From Sphingobacteriales bacterium (GTDB lineage: Bacteria; Bacteroidota; Bacteroidia; Chitinophagales; Chitinophagaceae), in contig JACQDV010000027.1 of assembly GCA_016200915.1 (NCBI GenBank), positions 21,084 to 85,083 on the forward strand: DNA of 64,000 nucleotides, read 5' to 3'. The translations under genes were made by a program, and so were the position numbers. Shown piece by piece: positions 44,492 through 53,531 of this stretch (positions within the stretch are counted from its first letter, which is position 1; each line of letters opens with the position of its first letter). The notes beneath the pieces are model-generated. The model searched no databases. It worked only from the letters and a program-made list of their open reading frames with translations, and was not told the origin of the DNA.

Positions 44492-44941
44492 ATGAAAAAA
44501 ATATTCACTACCGCTTTTATACTATGCCTGTCAATAGTATTATTTGCTCAAAATAAAGATGCAGATGCTGTGAAAACGGTTTTAAAAAGTTACTCAACAG
44601 CTATTGAAAAGCTGGACACGACAGGCATAACTAACCTGTTTGTTAAAAATTCAAGTATATATGAAGCTGGCAGTTCAGAAGGTACTATCGGCCATTATCT
44701 CGAACATCACCTGGGCCCCGAATTGAAAGAATTTAAATCTTTCACTTTCAGTGATTACAAAGTTGAGGTAACCGTAACCGGCGAATACGCATTTTCAACC
44801 GAAACTTATATCTATACAATTGTACTGGCAAAAGATGCTAAAGAAATTAAAAGTAAAGGTGTGGCAACATCCGTACTTAAAAAAAATAGCGAAGGGTGGA
44901 AAATTGTAAGCACCCATTCTTCTTTTAGAAAAACCAAATAA
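44492..44941 (+). CDS. Secreted NTF2-like/SnoaL-fold protein
   Basis: 149 residues. Signal peptide ends LFAQ; the body shows the NTF2-like pattern AVKTVLKSYSTAIEKLDTTGITNLFVKNSSIYEAGSSEG... and the C-terminal VLKKNSEGWKIVSTHSSFR. A cone-shaped ligand-binding fold with varied functions, none assignable here. Regularly found in copper operons of this type; no metal motif seen. Confidence 0.7.
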   Translation: MKKIFTTAFILCLSIVLFAQNKDADAVKTVLKSYSTAIEKLDTTGITNLFVKNSSIYEAGSSEGTIGHYLEHHLGPELKEFKSFTFSDYKVEVTVTGEYAFSTETYIYTIVLAKDAKEIKSKGVATSVLKKNSEGWKIVSTHSSFRKTK

Positions 44942-44971
44942 CAATGCATTTTATCTATAATAATTAATAGC

Positions 44972-46060
44972 ATGTTTAAAGATTTCTCTTCGCTGCATCC
45001 CCTGGCTGTACACTTTCCGATAGTGCTGATACTCCTTGCTGCTGCATTTCAGGCAGTGTTGGTTATAAAAGACTGGAAGCAAATTCGCTGGGCTACATTT
45101 TTTATCATGGCAGCAGCTTTTTTTTCGGCACTGGCCGCCAGTACTATTCTCCATGCGGAACCTTCTACAGATGCACCCAAAGCCGCCATGGAGATGTTTG
45201 AAACACATGAAAAATATGCAGCATACACATTGTGGATGTCGGGCATTACGCTGTTGCTTAAAAGCGTTGGTATTTTTTTCAAAATATTCAGGCGGCCTTA
45301 TGATATGCTCGTACTTATCGCCGCAATCATTGCTGCGGTTTTTCTTTCCATTGCAGGGCATCATGGGGCAAGGCTCACACATGTTGCCGGTATTGGCCCC
45401 ATGGGCAAATATTTAATGAAAGAACATGGTATGGGAGGAGGAGATATGGAAATGAATGGAGACAGTACTATGAAGATGAATGATAAAATGCCGGGTATGG
45501 ATACCATGCAAAATATGAAAGGCATCGATAGCATGAAGAATATGAATGAGATGAAAAATATGCCGGGCATGAAAGAAACGAACGACCAGAAAGACATGGA
45601 TAACATGAAGGATATGAAAAGTATGCGTGGGATGAATACCAGTAAAAATATGAAAGGAATGAAGGAGATGAAAGGAATGAAGAATATGGACAGTATGCCA
45701 GGCATGAAAAGTAAGAATAACATGAACGATATGAAGGACATGAAAAATATGCCGGGTATGGATACGATGAAAAATATGAAAGGCATGGACAACATGAAAG
45801 ATATGAAAGACATGAACGATATGAAAGACATGAAAAATATGCCGGGTATGGATACGATGAAAAACATGAAAGACATGGACAACATGAAAGATATGAAGGA
45901 TATGCCTGGAATGGATGCTACGAAGAGCATGAAGGGCATGGATAATATGAAGGGAATGGATATGCCCGGTATGAATATGAAAACAAATCCAATGGATACT
46001 ATCCGCTTTCCTGATAATAACCATGCACAAAAAAAAACAAAGAAACCGGCCAAACAATAA
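44972..46060 (+). CDS. DUF2231-like membrane protein with long Met-rich tail
   Basis: 362 residues. Residues 1-150 form about four TMs (LHPLAVHFPIVLILLAAAFQA; ATFFIMAAAFFSALAAS; LWMSGITLLLKSVGIFF; DMLVLIAAIIAAVFLSIAGHHGA), typical of DUF2231-type. The remaining ~210 residues are repeats of MKNMPGMDTM/MKDM/MKGM, with roughly one Met in every three residues. Such tails bind Cu(I)/Ag(I) by thioether ligands. The repeats include a 90-bp DNA tandem duplication. 11 bases before the oxidase. Confidence 0.8.
   Translation: MFKDFSSLHPLAVHFPIVLILLAAAFQAVLVIKDWKQIRWATFFIMAAAFFSALAASTILHAEPSTDAPKAAMEMFETHEKYAAYTLWMSGITLLLKSVGIFFKIFRRPYDMLVLIAAIIAAVFLSIAGHHGARLTHVAGIGPMGKYLMKEHGMGGGDMEMNGDSTMKMNDKMPGMDTMQNMKGIDSMKNMNEMKNMPGMKETNDQKDMDNMKDMKSMRGMNTSKNMKGMKEMKGMKNMDSMPGMKSKNNMNDMKDMKNMPGMDTMKNMKGMDNMKDMKDMNDMKDMKNMPGMDTMKNMKDMDNMKDMKDMPGMDATKSMKGMDNMKGMDMPGMNMKTNPMDTIRFPDNNHAQKKTKKPAKQ
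45721..45900 (+). repeat. 90-bp tandem duplication in the Met-rich coding region
   Basis: Bases 45721-45810 and 45811-45900 are two head-to-tail copies differing at four positions (86/90 identical). The unit encodes 30 residues with PGMDTM and MKDM repeats. Length polymorphism by slippage or unequal recombination is expected here, in frame. Confidence 0.9.
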
Positions 46061-46071
46061 GCTAGTCCGAG

Positions 46072-48360
46072 ATGAAAAAGATACTTCACTTTTTGTTATT
46101 TCTTCCTTCTTGCGGTATGGCGCAAAGCAATCCATCCATGCAAATGGATATGAATAAAAATGCGGCGATGTCAAAAATAACTTCCTACAATTTTCCTTTG
46201 CAACCTTCACCCGTAAAAGCAGGAATGGCTTACAACGGAAAAAAGGTAGAATATGACTTATATGTAACCGATACGATGGTAAATTTTACCGGCAAACACC
46301 GCCATGCCATTGCTATCAATGGACAAATACCGGCGCCAATTCTTGAATTTACTGAAGGCGATACCGCCATCATACGTGTGCACAATCAAATGAAGATGGA
46401 AACATCTATTCACTGGCACGGTATATTATTACCCAATAAAGAAGATGGTGTTCCTTATTTAACAACATCGCCTGTTGAGCCCGGCAAAACTTATACTTTC
46501 ACTTTTCCGCTTATTCAAAGCGGCACTTACTGGTATCACTCTCACACCATGCTACAGGAACAAAGTGGGTTATATGGTTCTATTGTAATACATCCTGCCG
46601 TAGAGGAACCAAAATTGAAAGAATATGTAGTGCTGCTGTCAGATTGGACGGATGAAAAGCCCAACCAGGTATTGCGTTACCTGAAACGTGGCGGCGAATG
46701 GTACGCCATAAAAAAAAGCGCATTGCAAAGTTACGGTGAGGCCATTGCAGCAGGTTATTTTAAAGACAAACTAAAACAGGAATGGCAGCGTATGCCCGCT
46801 ATGGATGTGTCGGATGTCTATTACAATAAATTTTTACTGAACGGGCAAGAAAAAAATGAGTTTAAAGATGCAAAGCCCGGTGAAGTGATAAGGCTGCGTA
46901 TTATTAATGGTTCGGCATCCACTTATTTTAATCTGCAATATGCCAACAGCTATATGCGGATAATTGCAGCCGATGGAATAAATGTATCGCCCATATCAGT
47001 TAATAAATTAGAAATCGCTATCGCAGAAACGTATGATGTTTTAGTTACCGTTCCTGAAAATGGCGCAGCTGAACTAAGGGCTACATCCTGGGATGTAACT
47101 GGTTATTCATCTGCTTATTTTGGTAATGGCCCTGCAATAAACGCACCCGATATTCCTAAACTCAATTATTTTAAAATGATGAGGGAAATGGGTAGTATGA
47201 ATATGAGCGGGATGAACATGGGTGGTATGGATATGAAAGGAATGGACATGAAGAATACCGATATGAAAGAGATGCAAATGCCATCAGATACCTCAGCCCA
47301 TAAAATGGATATGAATATGGGTAATATGGATGGCATGAACATGGGAGCAATGCAGGGAATGGATATGAACATGATGCCACCAGGTGAATTTAATTATAAT
47401 ATGCTACGGGCTTTGCACCCCACAACTTTGGATTCCAGTTTAAAACCAAGAGAAGTTAGATTAGCGTTGACCGGCAATATGCTGCGGTACGTATGGTCTT
47501 TCGACTTTAAAACTTTATCTGTTGCCGATAAAATCCTTATCCGTAAAGGTGAAATAGTAAGATTTGTTTTGACCAATAACACCATGATGCGGCATCCCAT
47601 GCACCTGCACGGCCATTTCTTCCGCTTTATTAATTCACAGGGCGAATATTCACCTATGAAACATACGTTCGATATCAAACCCATGGAAACAGTTACCATC
47701 GAGTTTGAAGCAAACGAAGAGCAGGATTGGTTTTTTCATTGCCACATATTATACCACATGATGGCTGGAATGGCCCGTATTGTAAGTTACGAAGGCAGCG
47801 AACAAAATGAATTTGCAAAAACAGGCTACAAAAAATTGAAGAAAGAAGACAATGCCCTTTATCCATGGTATGATTTATCAGTACACTCCCAGGGTGCCTG
47901 GTTAAGCGGCAATATATCTAATAATAAAAATGCACTGGAGTTTGAGGGCAGGGTGGACTGGAAGGGAAATTTTGAAACGGAAACACACCTGCTGCGTTAT
48001 CTTGATAAACAGCAATACCTGGCCTTTTATGTTGGTTACGATTACAGAAAAAACAAAACACTGCCGCTATTCAACAAGCCGAATAGCAAAGACAACCGAC
48101 ACGTATTTGATGCAGGTTTTTATTATCTGCTGCCGATGCTTATTAGGTCTGAATGGAGGGTTGATAATACAGGCAGACTGCGCCTGCAATTGGAAAGAAG
48201 GGATTTACCACTGAGCAATAATTTCTTTTTTGACTTTCGGATAAATACGGATAAGGAATATACTGTAGCGGCAAGATATATGATTGCGAAATCATTTTCC
48301 ATCAGCACAAATTATGACAGCGATTATAAATGGGGAATTGGATTAACATGGCATTATTGA
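46072..48360 (+). CDS. copA: CopA-type multicopper oxidase fused to CopB-like barrel
   Basis: 762 residues. Signal peptide ends GMAQ. The oxidase part (to ~590) has SIHWHGILL, YWYHSHTMLQEQ, RHPMHLHGHFF and FFHCHILYHMMAGMA, with a Met-rich insert (MNMSGMNMGGMDMKGMDM, ~370-440). The last ~165 residues (GAWLSGNISNNKN...FEGRVDWKGNFETE...) resemble the outer-membrane CopB/PcoB protein, which is normally separate. One protein may oxidise Cu(I) and tether to the outer membrane. Member of the long copper operon. Confidence 0.85.
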   Translation: MKKILHFLLFLPSCGMAQSNPSMQMDMNKNAAMSKITSYNFPLQPSPVKAGMAYNGKKVEYDLYVTDTMVNFTGKHRHAIAINGQIPAPILEFTEGDTAIIRVHNQMKMETSIHWHGILLPNKEDGVPYLTTSPVEPGKTYTFTFPLIQSGTYWYHSHTMLQEQSGLYGSIVIHPAVEEPKLKEYVVLLSDWTDEKPNQVLRYLKRGGEWYAIKKSALQSYGEAIAAGYFKDKLKQEWQRMPAMDVSDVYYNKFLLNGQEKNEFKDAKPGEVIRLRIINGSASTYFNLQYANSYMRIIAADGINVSPISVNKLEIAIAETYDVLVTVPENGAAELRATSWDVTGYSSAYFGNGPAINAPDIPKLNYFKMMREMGSMNMSGMNMGGMDMKGMDMKNTDMKEMQMPSDTSAHKMDMNMGNMDGMNMGAMQGMDMNMMPPGEFNYNMLRALHPTTLDSSLKPREVRLALTGNMLRYVWSFDFKTLSVADKILIRKGEIVRFVLTNNTMMRHPMHLHGHFFRFINSQGEYSPMKHTFDIKPMETVTIEFEANEEQDWFFHCHILYHMMAGMARIVSYEGSEQNEFAKTGYKKLKKEDNALYPWYDLSVHSQGAWLSGNISNNKNALEFEGRVDWKGNFETETHLLRYLDKQQYLAFYVGYDYRKNKTLPLFNKPNSKDNRHVFDAGFYYLLPMLIRSEWRVDNTGRLRLQLERRDLPLSNNFFFDFRINTDKEYTVAARYMIAKSFSISTNYDSDYKWGIGLTWHY

Positions 48361-48418
48361 TTGTATTATTTGAAACAAAATAAAAATAGAATCTATTTTT
48401 TACTTAAATAATAATAAT

Positions 48419-48904
48419 ATGGAAATGCATAAAATGGAAAACATGCCAATGGCAGACAAATCTCAATATTCAAAATTAATCTGGATGATAATTATCTCCT
48501 TTATCGCTATGTTTATATTGATGTATTCGATGGTTGATAAGTTCGCCAATGTTGTCATCAATGTTAATCAGTTTTACATGGCTGGGCTTATGACGGCTCC
48601 TATGATAATAATTGAAATGATACTTATGGGCGGTATGTACATGAATAAAAAACTAAACCTCATAATTATTGCAATAAGTGCTGTGGTGCTTGTAGCCTGC
48701 TTCTTTTTTATAAGGGTGCAAACTGCAGTATCCGATAGGCAATTTTTAAAATCAATGATACCACACCATGCTGCTGCTTTGCTAATGGTAAATGCTGCAA
48801 ATATTACCGACCCCGAAATAAAAAAAATGGCCGGTGATATTATTTCATCACAGCAGAAGGAAATTGATTTTATGAAGGCCAAATTAAAGGAAATGGAAAA
48901 ATAG
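48419..48904 (+). CDS. DUF305 (CopM-like) membrane protein
   Basis: 161 residues. Three TMs (LIWMIIISFIAMFILMYSM; QFYMAGLMTAPMIIIEMILMGG; LIIIAISAVVLVACFFFI) then a compact DUF305 domain with LKSMIPHHAAALLMV, TDPEIKKMAGDIISSQQKEIDFMKAKL. The paired HH with Met residues is the copper site of this family (CopM). The N-terminus is Met-rich. Sits 64 bases before the copB ATPase. Confidence 0.8.
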   Translation: MEMHKMENMPMADKSQYSKLIWMIIISFIAMFILMYSMVDKFANVVINVNQFYMAGLMTAPMIIIEMILMGGMYMNKKLNLIIIAISAVVLVACFFFIRVQTAVSDRQFLKSMIPHHAAALLMVNAANITDPEIKKMAGDIISSQQKEIDFMKAKLKEMEK

Positions 48905-48968
48905 TAACAGGCAGTAAGGCAACTAAATTAAAACTGCTGTGAGTTTTTTAAAGCTATAATTTATTAAT

Positions 48969-51284
48969 ATGGAACATCAACATCATAACAACACCAGTGA
49001 GACAGGTACAATGTACACTTGCCCTATGCATCCGGAAATAATGCAGGATAAGCCCGGCCAATGTCCTAAGTGTGGAATGAACCTGGTTCCTGTAAAGACT
49101 GATGCGGATTTATCAGTATCAGAAAATCAATCCGGTAATAATGATGAACCAATAAGCCATGTAGAACATAATCTTGAGCAAGCGGTAAAAGCTGATTCAA
49201 GTAAAGCCTCACAGAATTTTCAAAAATATACCTGTCCCATGCACCCACACATATTGAGGGATGCACCGGGTAAGTGTCCATTATGTGGTATGACCTTGGA
49301 GCCTGTTATAACCGCAGGTGCAGATAGTGTTCATGGAAAACACAATAAGCATAGTGGGATGATTGCTGATTTTCGCAAAAGGTTTTACACCGTGTTGGGT
49401 CTTACTATTCCAATAATGCTGTTATCGGAAATGATACAGCACTGGTTGAACATTCATATTAGTTTCCCAGGTTCAAAGTATGTATTGCTGGCATTATCCT
49501 CCATTGTTTTCTTTTATGGTGGCTGGCCTTTTTTAAAAGGATTGGTTGACGAAGCCAAAGCAAAGAATCCCGGCATGATGTTCCTGATTGGTTTTGCCAT
49601 TACAGTTGCTTATGGCTATAGCGTTGCTATTGTGTTTGGCTTGCAGGGGATGGATTTTTTTTGGGAACTGGCAACACTGATACTCATCATGCTGCTGGGT
49701 CATTGGATAGAAATGAAATCAGTAGCCGGAGCATCAAGAGAATTGGAATTGCTGGTGCAGTTAATGCCTTTAGAAGCCCACAAAGTAAATGGCCAAATGA
49801 CGGTTGATGTAAAAACAGACACCCTGAAAGAAGGCGATTTGATTTTAATAAAACCCGGCGAGAAAGTGGCAGCCGATGGAATAATTGATGATGGTGAAAC
49901 TTATTTGAACGAAAGTATGCTTACCGGTGAAAGCAAACCGGTTCAAAAAATAAAAGGGGAGAAAGTAATTGCCGGTTCTATCAACGGAAATGGAGCCATT
50001 AAAGTCACTGTTTCGCATGGTGCAAAAGACTCTTATTTATCGCAGGTAATAAAGCTGGTACAGGATGCACAAAACTCCAAATCCAATACACAACTCTTAG
50101 CAGATAAAGCAGCAAAATGGTTAACTGTTATTGCGATTGTGGCAGGTATATCAACCTTTTTATATTGGTATTTAACAGGACAATCCCTGGCGTTTGCTAT
50201 GGAGCGGATGGTTACGGTAATAGTTATCTGCTGCCCCCATGCTTTGGGCCTTGCCGTACCATTAGTGGTTGCCAAATCAACCGCACTGGCTGCAAAAAGC
50301 GGATTGCTGATTAAGAACCGGACAGCATTTGAAAATGCAAGAAAAATAACCACGATTGTATTTGATAAAACGGGAACATTAACTGTTGGAAAATTTCAAG
50401 TGATAAGATATGTAACGCACAGCGTAAACTTCACAAAAGAACAGGTACTGAAATATGCTGCTGCGCTCGAGCAAAACTCAGAGCATCCAATTGCAACAGG
50501 TATTACTGCCAGGGCAAAAGAATTAAACATGTCTTTACCCGAAGTAAAAAGATTTGAAGCCATCACCGGAAAGGGAATTTCCGGAACTATTGACGGTAAA
50601 GATGTAATGGTAGTTAGTCCTGGCTATTTAAAAGAAAAATTTACATTTTTTACAAAAGATGATACAGTAAAAGCTGAAGAAACATTGGTATTTGTATTAG
50701 TGGATGAGGATATAGCCGGTTCTATTGCTCTTGCTGATGAGATCCGCCCCGAATCCTTTGATGCTATAAAAAAATTGCGTCTAAATAAAATCAGAACCAC
50801 CCTGCTCACTGGCGATAATGCAGTTGTTGCGAAAGGAGTAAGTGAACGGCTGGGCATGGATGGTTTTATTGCCGAAGTGTTACCCCATCAAAAATTAGAG
50901 AAGATAAAAGACCTGCAAAGCAAAGGTGAATTTGTCGCCATGACCGGTGATGGTGTAAACGATGCACCAGCTTTGGCAATTGCAGATGTTGGTATCGCCG
51001 TTGGCAGCGGCAGTGATATTGCTGCAGAAACAGCAGGAATAGTTTTGGTAAACAGTAATCCTAAAGATGTAGTGAACCTCATTTTATTTGGCAAAGCCAC
51101 TTATCGTAAAATGATACAGAATTTAATTTGGGCAACAGGGTACAACGTAATTGCCTTGCCATTGGCGGCAGGCGTTTTATATAGTCAGGGTATTTTATTA
51201 AGCCCTGCCGCAGGTGCAGTACTAATGACGGTAAGCACTGTGGTGGTAGCTATCAATGCAAGTATGTTAAAAGTGAAACAGTAA
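48969..51284 (+). CDS. copB: P1B-3-type copper/silver ATPase CopB with two HMBDs
   Basis: 771 residues. Two HMBD motifs at the cytoplasmic N-terminus (YTCPMHPEIM, ~16; YTCPMHPHIL, ~86). The ion-binding helix has CCPHALG (CPH, ~422), the P1B-3 signature, with DKTGTLT (~465), LLTGDNA and TGDGVNDAPAL. The final helix carries MTVSTVVVAINAS, the usual P1B-3 motif. Exports Cu or Ag from the cytoplasm into the periplasm, where the RND pumps and oxidases act. Central gene of the operon. Confidence 0.92.
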   Translation: MEHQHHNNTSETGTMYTCPMHPEIMQDKPGQCPKCGMNLVPVKTDADLSVSENQSGNNDEPISHVEHNLEQAVKADSSKASQNFQKYTCPMHPHILRDAPGKCPLCGMTLEPVITAGADSVHGKHNKHSGMIADFRKRFYTVLGLTIPIMLLSEMIQHWLNIHISFPGSKYVLLALSSIVFFYGGWPFLKGLVDEAKAKNPGMMFLIGFAITVAYGYSVAIVFGLQGMDFFWELATLILIMLLGHWIEMKSVAGASRELELLVQLMPLEAHKVNGQMTVDVKTDTLKEGDLILIKPGEKVAADGIIDDGETYLNESMLTGESKPVQKIKGEKVIAGSINGNGAIKVTVSHGAKDSYLSQVIKLVQDAQNSKSNTQLLADKAAKWLTVIAIVAGISTFLYWYLTGQSLAFAMERMVTVIVICCPHALGLAVPLVVAKSTALAAKSGLLIKNRTAFENARKITTIVFDKTGTLTVGKFQVIRYVTHSVNFTKEQVLKYAAALEQNSEHPIATGITARAKELNMSLPEVKRFEAITGKGISGTIDGKDVMVVSPGYLKEKFTFFTKDDTVKAEETLVFVLVDEDIAGSIALADEIRPESFDAIKKLRLNKIRTTLLTGDNAVVAKGVSERLGMDGFIAEVLPHQKLEKIKDLQSKGEFVAMTGDGVNDAPALAIADVGIAVGSGSDIAAETAGIVLVNSNPKDVVNLILFGKATYRKMIQNLIWATGYNVIALPLAAGVLYSQGILLSPAAGAVLMTVSTVVVAINASMLKVKQ

Positions 51285-51337
51285 TTATTCTAATAACTAC
51301 AGTATAAATAAAAAACGATTTACAAGAATCACTAAGT

Positions 51338-52249
51338 ATGTTTAAAGGATTACAAACATATCTGTTCAAAAAGAAACAAATTCTTTGCCCGGTTATTTTT
51401 AACGGGTATGGAACTGCGGTTCTGTTGAAAGTTGTGGCCATAGTTTTTGGTTTTACAATCTGGTGGCTCAACCATACCCCATCATTGGAAGGTATATGGA
51501 AAGATTTTCATGGAAGCAATGATATAATTGGAACATTTTGCGAAAGGCTCGAATTGGAAAAGCCAGTAAGGCAACCTGTTAATACATTCAGCAGCGTTGT
51601 TTATTTATTAGTAGCGGTCATTATTTTAAAAAAAAGCTGGCTGGAACAGAAGAACAACCGTAATTATAATAAAACATATCTTATGCTGGAATTTATCTTT
51701 GGATTTGTTCTTCTGTATGTTTTTTTTGCCAGTTTCTTTTATCATGCTTCGTTGATAAAACCCGCTCTTAAGATTGACTACTCAGCAGTTTATTTTTTTT
51801 CACTTTTTCCGGTACTGTATTTTTCAGGCAAATGGTCGCTTATCAATAACAGCAAGCTGTTACGCATCTCAAACAAATTATTAGCCATTGCATTTTATTC
51901 AATTTATATCATCATAGCACTTTTACTCTCCTTTTATACGCCGAAGGGTAAAGAGCATATTGTAATATTTATAAACATCTTGATATTCTTTTCATTTACT
52001 GTTGCAGCAGTATTTGCTAAACCTTATAAAGACAATTTGAATTACCTGGCTTTAAGTATTGTTTGCATAATGGTTGCCCTTGTTTGGTTTGAGTTGGATA
52101 AATACAGGGTTTTGTGCAATCCTGACAGTTATTTTCAACCACATAGTTTTTGGAATTTATTCATTGCATTATCAGGATTTTATTTTTATGTGTATATACG
52201 GAGTGAAGGTATGAAGGCGACAATTGAAATTAAAATGCACTCAGTATAA
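51338..52249 (+). CDS. Ceramidase-like (CREST-superfamily) membrane protein
   Basis: 303 residues, about seven TMs. Conserved polar positions fit the alkaline ceramidase pattern: FCERLELEKPVRQPVNTFSS (Glu/Asn, ~67), FFASFFYHASL (Ser-x3-His, ~126), DYSAVYFF (Asp) and YFQPHSFWNLF (His, ~277). CREST proteins are intramembrane zinc hydrolases. No bacterial substrate is assigned; it might modify envelope lipids in response to metal. Downstream of copB by 53 bases. Confidence 0.65.
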   Translation: MFKGLQTYLFKKKQILCPVIFNGYGTAVLLKVVAIVFGFTIWWLNHTPSLEGIWKDFHGSNDIIGTFCERLELEKPVRQPVNTFSSVVYLLVAVIILKKSWLEQKNNRNYNKTYLMLEFIFGFVLLYVFFASFFYHASLIKPALKIDYSAVYFFSLFPVLYFSGKWSLINNSKLLRISNKLLAIAFYSIYIIIALLLSFYTPKGKEHIVIFINILIFFSFTVAAVFAKPYKDNLNYLALSIVCIMVALVWFELDKYRVLCNPDSYFQPHSFWNLFIALSGFYFYVYIRSEGMKATIEIKMHSV

Positions 52250-52306
52250 ATACTGAACTATAAACACTATAGAAAGAAATAAAAAGCAGTCTGAAATTAA
52301 TTTATC

Positions 52307-52750
52307 ATGGACATAAGCACTGAATTTACATTACTGCCCCGTTTGCTGATTGCCACAGTACTGGGCGGTATCATTGGGTATGAACGGGAAATACATGGAA
52401 AAGCTGCAGGTATCAGAACCTACGCCGCTGTTTCTTTGGGGGCAGCCATGTTTACCATTATCAATGCACATGTACCCAACTTATCTGACCATACAAGAAT
52501 TGTTTCAAATATTGTGACCGGGATAGGCTTTTTAGGCGCTGGTATTATTTTTCGTGATGCTGGAAATGCATTAATAACCGGGCTTACTACTGCTGCTACA
52601 CTGTGGGCTACCGCAGCAGTTGGCGTTGCCGCTGGTTTTGGTATGTATGTTATCAGCATATTCAGCACCGTAATTCTTTTTCTCTTATTATTCCTGAATA
52701 ACGCTCCTTTTATTAAACGGTTAAAAAATAAGAACCAGCCACCTAAATAA
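52307..52750 (+). CDS. mgtC: MgtC/SapB-family membrane protein
   Basis: 147 residues, four TMs. GGIIGYEREIHGKAAGIRTY and GIGFLGAGIIF with the Asp/Glu-containing helix starts match MgtC/SapB; the C-terminal domain of longer MgtC proteins is missing, as in the SapB subtype. In pathogens MgtC tunes the F1F0 ATP synthase and Mg2+ homeostasis; here the role is unclear but linked to the metal operon. 90 bases before the DUF4136 gene. Confidence 0.85.
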   Translation: MDISTEFTLLPRLLIATVLGGIIGYEREIHGKAAGIRTYAAVSLGAAMFTIINAHVPNLSDHTRIVSNIVTGIGFLGAGIIFRDAGNALITGLTTAATLWATAAVGVAAGFGMYVISIFSTVILFLLLFLNNAPFIKRLKNKNQPPK

Positions 52751-52840
52751 ACGGGATAATTATAAAAAGGAATATAATCGCAATTGACAGACAGAATTCA
52801 GCAACGGAATATTTTGTAAGCATTTTAAAATAAAAAAATT

Positions 52841-53494
52841 ATGAACCAGAAAATTATCATCCCTATAATGTTGCTGTTATTTACAGCGGCGGGGTGCAGT
52901 ACTGCCTATAATCTTACTTATGCAGACTACGATAAAAGTATTGAATTCGCTAAGTATAAAACATTTTCCTGGATTCCGCATCAGGATAATGACAATACAC
53001 CTTACCACAACCAGATTATTTTTAATAATGCTATCAATTATTTTTCGCATGAACTGGCAGCAAGAGGTATGACAGTTGATAACGACAACCCAGATTTATT
53101 ATTTGAGCTAAAAGTAACGGAAAGTAAAAAAAGCAGAACAGAACAGATTCGCTCAACAGTTCCAACCTACAACTATAATAATTCTTTCCAATACCGGGCT
53201 ATTTCGCCGCATAACCCGTATTATAATGTAAATCCACGGGCATACTATTATAACAGGCCATTGAATTATAACTACAATAATTATACTTATGGATATACAA
53301 CCAAAACAGTGGAGTACACCCGTGGAGGTATAACATTGAATGTAATAGACAGGAAACAAAATAGATTTATTTATACGGCTACTGTAGAAGCAGATTTGTA
53401 TGACCCTGCTACTTTGCAAAATGACCTTCATCCTGCGATACATACACTTTTAGAAAATTATCCTGTAAAACCTCCTTCTAAAAAAAGAAAATAA
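52841..53494 (+). CDS. DUF4136 lipoprotein (second copy)
   Basis: 217 residues. Lipobox TAAGCST (Cys ~19); ADYDKSIEFAKYKTFSWIPHQ matches the opening of the paralogue at 14890, and ITLNVIDRKQNRFIYTATVEADL the end. A Tyr/Asn-rich stretch (~115-150, e.g. YYNRPLNYNYNNYTYGY) is unusual and probably disordered. Immediately before the second RND pump, as its paralogue is beside the first. Confidence 0.8.
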   Translation: MNQKIIIPIMLLLFTAAGCSTAYNLTYADYDKSIEFAKYKTFSWIPHQDNDNTPYHNQIIFNNAINYFSHELAARGMTVDNDNPDLLFELKVTESKKSRTEQIRSTVPTYNYNNSFQYRAISPHNPYYNVNPRAYYYNRPLNYNYNNYTYGYTTKTVEYTRGGITLNVIDRKQNRFIYTATVEADLYDPATLQNDLHPAIHTLLENYPVKPPSKKRK

Positions 53495-53531
53495 CGGAAA
53501 GTAGTAAACATCAGTTAATAAAAAATGTAAC

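Noticed and set aside
45361..46210. Long minus-strand frames (242 and 265 codons) opposite the Met-rich protein
   Set aside because: They arise from the ATG/CAT-rich repeat on the plus strand; translations are low-complexity Phe/Ile/Ser or His runs with no family features.
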